A stretch of DNA of 6,203 nt from Thermoplasmata archaeon. Its GTDB lineage: Archaea; Thermoplasmatota; Thermoplasmata; Thermoplasmatales; Thermoplasmataceae. Shown piece by piece: positions 1 to 5,475 of the stretch. The notes beneath the pieces are model-generated. The model was not told the DNA's origin, ran no database searches, and saw nothing but the letters and a program-made list of their open reading frames with translations. Both the position numbers and the translations under genes were made by a program. Every line of letters begins with the position of its first letter. The stretch's first letter is position 1. Location of the stretch: contig JAKAYJ010000072.1 in the NCBI GenBank assembly GCA_021816385.1, forward strand, positions 1 to 6,203, given 5' to 3'.

Positions 1-81
1 CTGGGAGGGAGATTCGAACTCCCGAGCTACAGGAGCACAAGCTTTCCAGACTTGCGCCTTACCAGGCTAGGCTATCCCAGC
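1..81 (-). tRNA. tRNA-Ser(GGA), 3' end cut by window edge
   Basis: Read on the minus strand, the sequence folds as a class II tRNA. The acceptor strand GCTGGGA (81-75) pairs with TCCCAG at positions 6-1; its last C and the discriminator base lie outside the window. The D-stem is GCCT/AGGC, with GG in its loop. The anticodon stem is CAAGT/GCTTG around the loop CTGGAAA (49-43), giving anticodon GGA at 47-45, which reads UCU and UCC. A 14-nt variable arm with a short GCT/AGC stem supports serine. The T-arm is GGGAG-TTCGAAT-CTCCC. No intron is visible. Position 36 is A, so this tRNA reads U-starting codons and would not carry t6A37; it is therefore not an expected substrate of the methylthiotransferase encoded later in the window. 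Confidence 0.95.
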
Positions 82-102
82 TTGAACCTCAATTGTTTTA
101 AC

Positions 103-112
103 ATATTTATTA
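103..112 (-). promoter_or_regulatory. TATA-like box of the tRNA-Ser gene
   Basis: On the minus strand this reads TAATAAATAT, centred about 27 bp upstream of the first tRNA base (81). This is the usual distance for an archaeal TATA box and a start at or just before the mature 5' end. The region is AT-rich, so the exact box is uncertain. Confidence 0.5.
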
Positions 113-158
113 CTTTAGAGAATTAAGACTGTGTATAGGATAACATATATGGTATTCT

Positions 159-168
159 ATTTATATAT
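159..168 (+). promoter_or_regulatory. TATA-like box of the universal stress protein gene
   Basis: TTTATATAT is centred about 33 bp before the ATG at 197, predicting a start near 188-190 and a very short leader. GGTGGT at 188-193 lies only 3 nt before the ATG and resembles part of an archaeal Shine-Dalgarno sequence, but it would sit at the very 5' end of the mRNA. This promoter is divergent from that of the tRNA gene. Confidence 0.4.
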
Positions 169-196
169 CCTGAGATTATGATATAATGGTGGTTAC

Positions 197-649
197 ATGA
201 AACAATTAAAAATTAAAAAGATCCTGTGCGCAGTTGATTTTTCTGACGAATCAAAAAAAGCGCTGGAATTTGCTTATTCACTCTCTTCCCAGATTCCTGG
301 GTGCGAACTAGTGGTTATAAGCGTGATGAGACCTATACCAACCCCTATTGGAGATTTTACCGGGGCAAATGAGACACTAATAGATGATGATCAGGATAAC
401 CTGAAAGCGGTCAGTGAAAAACTCAACAACCTTGTGCATGATACCAAGGGAGACTGTATGGCAAAGATTACAGACAAGGCGGTACTCGGAAACCCTGTCG
501 AGGAGATACTCAGGAACATAAACGAAGAAAAACCGGACCTGGTTGTAATGGGGAACAGGAAACACGGATTCAGGAAAGGCATTTTTACTGGTTCAGTTTC
601 AGAGAGGGTATCAGCGGATTCTCCTGTGTCTGTATTGATTGTAAGATAA
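197..649 (+). CDS. Universal stress protein (UspA family)
   Basis: This 150-residue protein has the length of a single-domain UspA protein, a cytoplasmic nucleotide-binding alpha/beta fold that usually works as a dimer. The family is linked to stress survival; a specific role cannot be read from sequence. The N-terminal strand KKILCAVDFS holds the conserved Asp (D14), followed by the helix SDESKKALEFA. The C-terminal part has PDLVVMGNRKHG (about 113-124), then TGSVSERV (131-138) and SPVSVLIV (142-149), the usual last strand. In typical ATP-binding members the motif is G-x2-G-x9-G-S/T. Here G119 and G132-S133 are present, but the second glycine aligns with Lys122, so ATP binding by the classical mode is uncertain. 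The ATG at 197 is chosen because the first strand begins directly after it. The gene stands alone, between the divergent tRNA and aspA. Confidence 0.9.
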   Translation: MKQLKIKKILCAVDFSDESKKALEFAYSLSSQIPGCELVVISVMRPIPTPIGDFTGANETLIDDDQDNLKAVSEKLNNLVHDTKGDCMAKITDKAVLGNPVEEILRNINEEKPDLVVMGNRKHGFRKGIFTGSVSERVSADSPVSVLIVR

Positions 650-775
650 TCCCTTTTCCAATAATAAAAATATACATTTCGATCTGTAATGATTGGTTTC
701 TGGTTTTAGGGATATTAAACATAAGGCGTAATAGGGTAGTTTTTCAGTAATAAAAAGAATCCAGCATTGATTGAA

Positions 776-839
776 TATGGAGACCTATTTTCCTGCCTAT
801 GACCTTAGGAATCTAATTATCGAAATATCCATCTCCATA
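776..839. repeat. 8-bp inverted repeat upstream of aspA
   Basis: TATGGAGA (776-783) and TCTCCATA (832-839) are perfect reverse complements separated by 48 nt. They lie upstream of the predicted aspA TATA box, so they would not be in a leaderless aspA mRNA. They could be a paired regulator-binding site, part of a small transcript, or chance. Confidence 0.4.
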
Positions 840-863
840 ATCAAGATATAAGCTTTTGAAATG

Positions 864-870
864 CTTTTAA
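864..870 (+). promoter_or_regulatory. TATA-like box of aspA
   Basis: CTTTTAA (864-870) is preceded by purine-rich GAAATG, a possible BRE, and is centred about 25 bp before the ATG at 892. This spacing places the transcription start at or next to the A of the start codon, so the mRNA is probably leaderless. It also argues against the in-frame TTG at 871 as the start. Confidence 0.6.
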
Positions 871-891
871 TTGAGTTTGCAATATCAATAT

Positions 892-2256
892 ATGTCAAGA
901 ATAGAAAAGGATGTAATAGGTGACGTAAAGATTGAAGATGATGAATATTATGGAATAAACACGTTCCGGGCCAGGAACAACTTCCAGATTTCCGGGATCG
1001 TTGAGGACAGAGACCACATTAAGGCAATGACTATTGTGAAGAGATCCGCCGCAATTGCCAACAACAAGCTTAAGGCTCTCCCTGACGACAAGAAGGAGTA
1101 TATTGTAAAGGCAGCTGATGAAGTCCTCAAGGGAAAATATGACACGCAGTTTGTAATTGACGTTTATCAGGCCGGAGCTGGAACTTCGTTCAACATGAAT
1201 GCAAATGAAGTGATCGCAAATGTTGCACTTGAATTGTGGGGAAAGAAAAAGGGAGAATACCAGTATCTCCATCCAAATGATCATGTTAACATGAGTCAAT
1301 CAACAAATGATTCCTATCCGACTATGATGAGGATCAGCGCCATAATGAAGGCGGAAAGATATGTAGAAGAAATCAGGAATCTTATAAAGTCAATGGAGAA
1401 GAAGGCTGAGCAATTTAAAAATAGCAAGAAGCCAGGAAGGACACATCTTCAGGATGCTGCACCTGTTACGCTTGGAATGGAATTTTCTGCATATGCCTAC
1501 ACTTTGAAGAAAAACCTGAAGGATTTCGAGAACTCAATGGATTTCATTCTTGAACTCAACATCGGCGGTACAGCAACGGGTACAGGGATAAATACACCAA
1601 AGGGATACAAGGAGGAGATTGTTAAGGAAATTTCTAGTTTTACTGGATTTAACTTCAGGACAAGTGATAATCTGCCAGGGATAATGGAATTCCAGTCAGA
1701 TTTTGCAAGGATGATGAATGCAATTGCAGTCAACGCACTCGATATAAACAAAATGGCAAATGACATAAGATTGATGTATTCTGGACCTGGAGCTGGGCTC
1801 CACGAGATATTTATTCCGGCGGTGCAGCAGGGATCCTCAATCATGCCAGGGAAGATAAACCCTTCAATAGCAGAGGCAATGAACATGATATGCCATTCAA
1901 CCATAGGAGCCCAGCAGGCACTGAACATGTCAGTCCAGGCAGGACAGCTTGAACTTAATGTGATGATGCCAAACATTGATTATGAACTATCAAGGTCCCT
2001 TGAGATCATGACGAACGGAATGAAGATGTTCAGGACATTGTTGATTGATGGTATAAATGTGAATGAAGAAGCATGCAATGAACATCTCTCAAAGAGCTTC
2101 GGATCAGCAGCACTGTTGAACCCCGTTCTCGGGTACGATACAGTGGCAAAGGTGGTGAAGGAGGCACTTGATACACATAGATCAATAAAGGAAATAGCAC
2201 TTAAAACTGGAAAGATAACTGAGGAACAGTATACAAAGATAATGACAGGAAAGTGA
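892..2256 (+). CDS. aspA: Aspartate ammonia-lyase (aspartase/fumarase superfamily)
   Basis: The predicted enzyme (454 residues from ATG 892) converts L-aspartate reversibly to fumarate and ammonia in the cytoplasm, linking amino-acid use to the citric acid cycle; the superfamily forms tetramers with composite active sites. Visible motifs are YQAGAGTSFNMNANEV (92-107), QSTNDSYPT (136-144), GRTHLQDAAPVTLG (182-195), TATGTGINT (227-235) and the signature loop GSSIMPGKIN (314-323). In the loop, S315 is the expected catalytic base, with K321 and N323 beside it. The STN triplet, the GAGTS form and the QLELNVMMP segment (352-360) favour aspartase over fumarase, which usually has SSN and GSGTQ. Oddities: it is slightly shorter than the usual 468-478 residues because it lacks the C-terminal tail, and residues 258-272 do not resemble the usual DATxxTDAY-like segment. 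Fumarase activity is not excluded. ATG 892 is chosen by the TATA spacing and because homology begins there. It converges on the methyltransferase gene. Confidence 0.85.
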   Translation: MSRIEKDVIGDVKIEDDEYYGINTFRARNNFQISGIVEDRDHIKAMTIVKRSAAIANNKLKALPDDKKEYIVKAADEVLKGKYDTQFVIDVYQAGAGTSFNMNANEVIANVALELWGKKKGEYQYLHPNDHVNMSQSTNDSYPTMMRISAIMKAERYVEEIRNLIKSMEKKAEQFKNSKKPGRTHLQDAAPVTLGMEFSAYAYTLKKNLKDFENSMDFILELNIGGTATGTGINTPKGYKEEIVKEISSFTGFNFRTSDNLPGIMEFQSDFARMMNAIAVNALDINKMANDIRLMYSGPGAGLHEIFIPAVQQGSSIMPGKINPSIAEAMNMICHSTIGAQQALNMSVQAGQLELNVMMPNIDYELSRSLEIMTNGMKMFRTLLIDGINVNEEACNEHLSKSFGSAALLNPVLGYDTVAKVVKEALDTHRSIKEIALKTGKITEEQYTKIMTGK

Positions 2257-2284
2257 TTCGAAAGCACAAAAATGGCAATCCATC

Positions 2285-2305
2285 ACTTCATGTAAATAAT
2301 GAAGT
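2285..2305. terminator. Hairpin between convergent aspA and methyltransferase genes
   Basis: ACTTCAT (2285-2291) and ATGAAGT (2299-2305) form a perfect 7-bp stem with a 7-nt AT-rich loop. It fills most of the 53-bp gap between two converging genes. It may act as a two-way terminator or a 3'-end stabiliser. Archaeal termination depends mainly on T runs, and neither strand has a strong one beside the hairpin; the minus strand has T5 at 2272-2268. Confidence 0.4.
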
Positions 2306-2309
2306 TACC

Positions 2310-2918
2310 CTATTTATTCAATTTCAGGATGTAATTCATATATACGTGGTTTTTAGGTTGATAAGTTTTCATTTCCATAATTTCAAAGTGGGTCCCATCC
2401 AGTAAAGCCCCTATCTTATTTTCGGTGAACATTTCGAAATATCTGATGTAATTTGAATCACCCAGCTTTCTTTCTTCATTTCTTTCTCCCCTGATCACAC
2501 CGAGTAGCATTATTGTGCCATTCTTCATGTTTTCAGATAGCTTCATGAGAAGTTTTCTTGATTCCTCAAAGGAAATATGTATCAGGGACGAGTATGCCCA
2601 AACTCCTTCGTAGTCTGAAATATCTATGTTAAGGTCCCTTATGTCTGAGATGATAGTGGTGAATCCTTTCTTCCTTGTCTGTTCTGCCATCTTTTCGGAT
2701 GCATCCACACATAGTACCTTCAGCCCTGCATCTCTTAGAATTATGGCGTCCCTGCCTGGGCCACTTCCCAGGTCAATAACCCTGTTCCCGTTTAAATTCC
2801 TTGTAAAATCTTGAACTATATCCTCAGGAAAACCATCCCAGAAATCTGAGGTTTCTGCATCGTATACATCACTATATACATCGTATGCTTTGATAGTCCT
2901 GTCATCTTTCATCTTCAT
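2310..2918 (-). CDS. Class I SAM-dependent methyltransferase, substrate unknown
   Basis: This 202-residue protein has a Rossmann-like methyltransferase domain of the Methyltransf_11/25 type. Motif I is VIDLGSGPGRD (47-57), the glycine-rich SAM-binding loop. The acidic residue at the end of strand 2 is D72 (CVDAS). A SDIRDL segment (91-96) matches the adenine-contacting position, and VWAYSSLIHIS (107-117) is the post-motif strand and helix common in this family. The N-terminus (AYDVYSDVYDAE) resembles the lid found in small-molecule methyltransferases. No membrane segment or extra domain is visible, and nothing indicates the substrate; nucleic acid, small metabolite and metalloid detoxification are all open. 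The ATG at 2918 is preceded by GAAGGA (2933-2928), a weak Shine-Dalgarno at reasonable distance; a second in-frame ATG at 2912 is also possible. It diverges from the amidohydrolase gene. Confidence 0.85.
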   Translation of the reverse strand: MKMKDDRTIKAYDVYSDVYDAETSDFWDGFPEDIVQDFTRNLNGNRVIDLGSGPGRDAIILRDAGLKVLCVDASEKMAEQTRKKGFTTIISDIRDLNIDISDYEGVWAYSSLIHISFEESRKLLMKLSENMKNGTIMLLGVIRGERNEERKLGDSNYIRYFEMFTENKIGALLDGTHFEIMEMKTYQPKNHVYMNYILKLNK

Positions 2919-2946
2919 GATATTTGATCCTTCATAGAAATTAGAG

Positions 2947-2962
2947 ATATATATTTTAAAAT
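2947..2962 (-). promoter_or_regulatory. TATA-like region of the methyltransferase gene
   Basis: On the minus strand this reads ATTTTAAAATATATAT, 29-44 bp upstream of the ATG at 2918. It contains the 10-bp palindrome ATTTTAAAAT (2953-2962). A box centred near 2955 would give a start around 2930 and a leader of about 12 nt that could barely include the weak GAAGGA. The exact box cannot be fixed by eye. Confidence 0.45.
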
Positions 2963-3010
2963 GACCTTATTTTTCTGCCTCCATCGTATATTATAATTTC
3001 GTGACCTGCG

Positions 3011-3022
3011 ATAATATTAAAT
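3011..3022 (+). promoter_or_regulatory. TATA-like box of the amidohydrolase gene
   Basis: ATAATATTAAAT is centred about 28 bp before the ATG at 3046. No Shine-Dalgarno precedes the start (the bases are CATAAAAT), so a leaderless or very short-leader mRNA is likely. Confidence 0.5.
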
Positions 3023-3045
3023 CTATTAGTCTCATCCCATAAAAT

Positions 3046-4179
3046 ATGAAAGCAGTAAAGGCAAATTTGCTCTATGACGGAAAGGCATCGCAGAAAGATG
3101 TATATATCGAATTTGATGGAAACACAATAAAAAATGTTTCACAGAAGAAACCCGAGTGTGATATTGTAGCAGAGGGCATTGTTACGCCAGCATTCATAGA
3201 TCCACACAGCCATATAGGCCTTGACAGGGCAGGAGAACCAGGATCAGAAAGTGAAGCCAATGACAAGCTTGACTCGATGATTCCACTGGGGAGAGCTGTG
3301 GATGGAGTGTACATGGATGATCATGCATTCAGGGAATCCGTAGAAAGTGGTGTTTTGTACTCTGTTGTTCTTCCTGGAAGCGGAAACATAATTGGTGGAA
3401 TGGGGTCGCTCCTAAGAAATTTCTCTTCAAATATAAAGGATGCTTTTGTAAATGACATTGGCGTAAAGATGGCGCTTGGATATAATCCGAGGAGCACCAC
3501 TGAATGGAAGGGAAAAAGACCAACTACAAGAATGGGTGTTGGAGCGATAATCAGAGAAAAATTTACAATGGCTCAAAAAACATCAAACCTCCTGGATCAG
3601 GGAAAGAAGACAATTGATGAAATTGATGTAGAGACAGAATTCCTTATCAAGCTCATAAAGGGTGAATACAGGATAATGTGCCACCTTCACAAGGAAGATG
3701 ATGCCCTCTTCCTGATGTCGCTTGTTGACAAATTCGGCATCAAGCCAATAATCAATCATGGAATGGATTTTCACAGCAAGGACATATTTGAGGAGATAAA
3801 GATGAGAGACCTCTCTCTGGTTTACGGTCCGCTTGATTCACACCCATACAAGGTAGAGCTGAAACATGAATCATGGAGGAATGTTGGACTCGTCCAGAAT
3901 TCTGGTGTGAGATTTTCCCTCATTTCCGATCATCCTGTTATACTCCAGAGAACGCTCTTCCTGACCACAAGACATTTCATGAGATTTGGGGCAACGAAAG
4001 AGCAGTGTGTTTCCTATGTTTCATCACGCCCTGCAGAAATCCTTGGCCTGAATGACCTTGGAACTGTTGAAAAGGGAAAGCTTGCCTCATTTTCGGTGTG
4101 GAACAAGGATCCTTTTGAACTGGATGCCTACCCGAAATCTGTATTTGGTGAGGGCAAACTGGTTCATGAAGAGAACTGA
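3046..4179 (+). CDS. Metal-dependent amidohydrolase, imidazolonepropionase-like
   Basis: This 377-residue protein belongs to the amidohydrolase superfamily: a TIM-barrel metal hydrolase with a small beta domain formed from both ends of the chain. The N-terminal part has the short beta region VYIEFDGNTIKNV (19-31), then TPAFIDPHSHIG (47-58) with the metal-binding H54-x-H56. CHLHKEDD (212-219) supplies the strand-5 histidine (H215, or H213), INHGMD (236-241) the strand-6 H238, and LISDHPV (292-298) the strand-8 D295. SRPAEILGL and GTVEKGKLASFSVW (339-352) are the standard C-terminal return to the beta domain. The LPGSGNIIGGMGSL stretch (109-122) and MGVGAIIREKF (163-173) resemble the COG1228 group related to HutI. 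No other histidine-degradation gene is present, so imidazolonepropionase itself is not supported; the substrate is unknown, perhaps a cyclic amide or peptide. No signal peptide is seen. Confidence 0.85.
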   Translation: MKAVKANLLYDGKASQKDVYIEFDGNTIKNVSQKKPECDIVAEGIVTPAFIDPHSHIGLDRAGEPGSESEANDKLDSMIPLGRAVDGVYMDDHAFRESVESGVLYSVVLPGSGNIIGGMGSLLRNFSSNIKDAFVNDIGVKMALGYNPRSTTEWKGKRPTTRMGVGAIIREKFTMAQKTSNLLDQGKKTIDEIDVETEFLIKLIKGEYRIMCHLHKEDDALFLMSLVDKFGIKPIINHGMDFHSKDIFEEIKMRDLSLVYGPLDSHPYKVELKHESWRNVGLVQNSGVRFSLISDHPVILQRTLFLTTRHFMRFGATKEQCVSYVSSRPAEILGLNDLGTVEKGKLASFSVWNKDPFELDAYPKSVFGEGKLVHEEN

Positions 4180-4210
4180 AATTGTGGTCATTCATAATTC
4201 CATAAAACTT

Positions 4211-4218
4211 ATTTTTAA
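4211..4218 (+). terminator. Possible T-run terminator after the amidohydrolase gene
   Basis: A T5 run (4212-4216) lies about 35 bp after the amidohydrolase stop codon and just before the next gene's promoter. Short T runs are the main intrinsic termination signal in archaea. In an AT-rich intergenic stretch this one is weak evidence. Confidence 0.3.
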
Positions 4219-4225
4219 ATGAAAA

Positions 4226-4232
4226 CTTTTAA
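4226..4232 (+). promoter_or_regulatory. TATA-like box of the methylthiotransferase gene
   Basis: CTTTTAA, the same heptamer as in the aspA promoter and likewise preceded by GAAAA/GAAATG-like purines, is centred about 28 bp before the ATG at 4258. It supports a separate promoter and a start within a few bases of the ATG. Confidence 0.55.
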
Positions 4233-4244
4233 CTGTAGTTAAAA
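4227..4244. repeat. Perfect 8-bp inverted repeat over the TATA box (possible operator)
   Basis: TTTTAACT (4227-4234) and AGTTAAAA (4237-4244) are perfect reverse complements separated by GT. The left half coincides with the TATA-like box and the right half covers the region just upstream of the predicted start. This is the geometry expected for a dimeric repressor that would block TBP/TFB. It is AT-rich, so chance is possible. Confidence 0.4.
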
Positions 4245-4257
4245 TTCCCATAGGTAG

Positions 4258-5475
4258 ATGTCAAGGAAGATTTATGTTGAATCATATGGCTGCACTCAGG
4301 AAAAATCTGAGACGGGGCTTTATGTCAACAGGATAATGGAAGATGGAGATAGAATAACACAGGACCCTGAGGATGCGGATCTGAGGGTGATTGGAACCTG
4401 TGTTGTTATCAAGAAATCAGAAAATAAGATGCTGGAAAGAATCGGTTATCTTTCAGAGCTTGGGCAGACTACAGTTATTGGGTGTTTACCTCCCATATCA
4501 TCTGGAACACTTGTGGAAAAAAACGTGAATGTGATCAGTCAAAGTGAGTTCAGGGAACTGTATAAAGGTGGGATGGATGATATAGAAATAAAGGAGCCTT
4601 CCATTCTTGATGGAGTGCCGATCAACCAGGGTTGCACCGGTAACTGCAATTTCTGTATTTCAAGAGTGGCAAGAGGGAAACTACTTTCCAGAGCCCCTGA
4701 AAAAATATGCAGCCAGATAGGAATGATACTTGAAAGAGGTAAGAAGGAGATAAGAATAAGTTCTCTAGATACTGCAGCATATGGAAAGGATATTGGCGTC
4801 AGGCTTCCGGATCTTGTTAAGAAAATTACATCCATAGATGACTTTTTCAGGTTGAGAATAGGGATGATGGAACCCAAAAATACTGAGGAAATACTTGATG
4901 AACTGATCAGCTCATACAGAAATGAGAAGGTGTTCAAGTTCCTTCACTTACCTGTACAGGATGGGGATGATCGCATACTTGAACTCATGAACAGGGAATA
5001 TTCAGTAAGATCATATTTTGATATAAATGAAAAATTCAGGCACGCTTTCAAAGACAGTGTTTTTTCCACTGACATAATTGTTGGCTACCCTGGCAGCGAT
5101 GAAGAGTCTTTTCAAAAAACATGCGAATTGCTTTACAGGAGCAGGCCGGATATAGTTAATATCACAACCTTTTCTCCCAGACAGTACACGAGGGATTTTA
5201 ACAAGAAGATGCCACAATCAAACCTCATAAAGAAGTGGAGTGGAGAATATACGGGAATTCATAAGGAAATTTTGAGTGACAATCAATCGAAATTTATTGG
5301 GCAGGAAATGAGGATATTTGTAACCGAGGTTGGAAAGACTGGAACTGTTATTGGAAGGGATGAGTCATACAGGCCTGTTGTCGTGAAGAACGAGATTCCT
5401 CTTTATTCCATGATAGATGTAGAAATTGTTGAAACCGGACCAACTTATTTAATAGGAAAACAACTCAGGGCATAG
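4258..5475 (+). CDS. mtaB: tRNA (t6A37-C2) methylthiotransferase, archaeal type
   Basis: This 405-residue radical-SAM enzyme is predicted to turn N6-threonylcarbamoyladenosine at position 37 of ANN-decoding tRNAs into its 2-methylthio form, aiding codon reading. All three domains of the MiaB/MtaB/CDKAL1 family are visible. The N-terminal domain has cluster-binding cysteines C12 (YGC), C48 (GTCVV) and C76 (GCLPP). The radical-SAM core has CTGNCNFC (C126, C130, C133), followed by ISRVARGKLLSR, typical of the archaeal/eukaryotic branch. A C-terminal TRAM-like domain for RNA binding spans about 341-402. The common NTC tripeptide is GTC here. The short form and archaeal context favour the t6A type over the bacterial i6A enzyme MiaB. 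AGGT lies only a few bases before the ATG, so translation is probably leaderless. Its 3' end overlaps convergent dph2 by 11 bp. Confidence 0.9.
   Translation: MSRKIYVESYGCTQEKSETGLYVNRIMEDGDRITQDPEDADLRVIGTCVVIKKSENKMLERIGYLSELGQTTVIGCLPPISSGTLVEKNVNVISQSEFRELYKGGMDDIEIKEPSILDGVPINQGCTGNCNFCISRVARGKLLSRAPEKICSQIGMILERGKKEIRISSLDTAAYGKDIGVRLPDLVKKITSIDDFFRLRIGMMEPKNTEEILDELISSYRNEKVFKFLHLPVQDGDDRILELMNREYSVRSYFDINEKFRHAFKDSVFSTDIIVGYPGSDEESFQKTCELLYRSRPDIVNITTFSPRQYTRDFNKKMPQSNLIKKWSGEYTGIHKEILSDNQSKFIGQEMRIFVTEVGKTGTVIGRDESYRPVVVKNEIPLYSMIDVEIVETGPTYLIGKQLRA

Larger units (their letters stand above)
650..891. other. Intergenic region between usp and aspA, 242 bp
   Basis: No convincing gene is present. 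The stretch holds a T5 run at 740-744 that could end usp transcripts (weak), an 8-bp perfect inverted repeat TATGGAGA/TCTCCATA (776-783 and 832-839), and the aspA TATA box near its right end. A 24-codon open frame (777-851) runs through the inverted repeat but has no supporting ribosome binding site. I see no box C/D RNA motifs. Confidence 0.6.

Noticed and set aside
777..851. A 24-codon open frame before aspA as a real gene
   Set aside because: It has no ribosome binding site and no recognisable sequence; a frame this short is expected by chance. It is kept only as part of the regional finding.
871..891. In-frame TTG start that would add seven residues to the aspartase
   Set aside because: It lies immediately after the TATA-like box, upstream of the expected transcription start, and similarity to the family begins at the ATG at 892.
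1497..1976. A 159-codon open frame on the minus strand inside aspA
   Set aside because: It is a shadow of a strongly conserved coding region, with no family motif and no promoter or ribosome binding site of its own.
3046..5475. Amidohydrolase and methylthiotransferase as one operon
   Set aside because: The 78-bp gap contains a T run and a well-placed TATA-like box, so separate transcription is more likely, though read-through cannot be excluded.
4258..5475. Methylthiotransferase as bacterial MiaB (i6A substrate) or ribosomal RimO
   Set aside because: The archaeal setting, the ISRVARGKLLSR segment after the radical-SAM cysteines and the compact length fit the t6A-type MtaB branch better.
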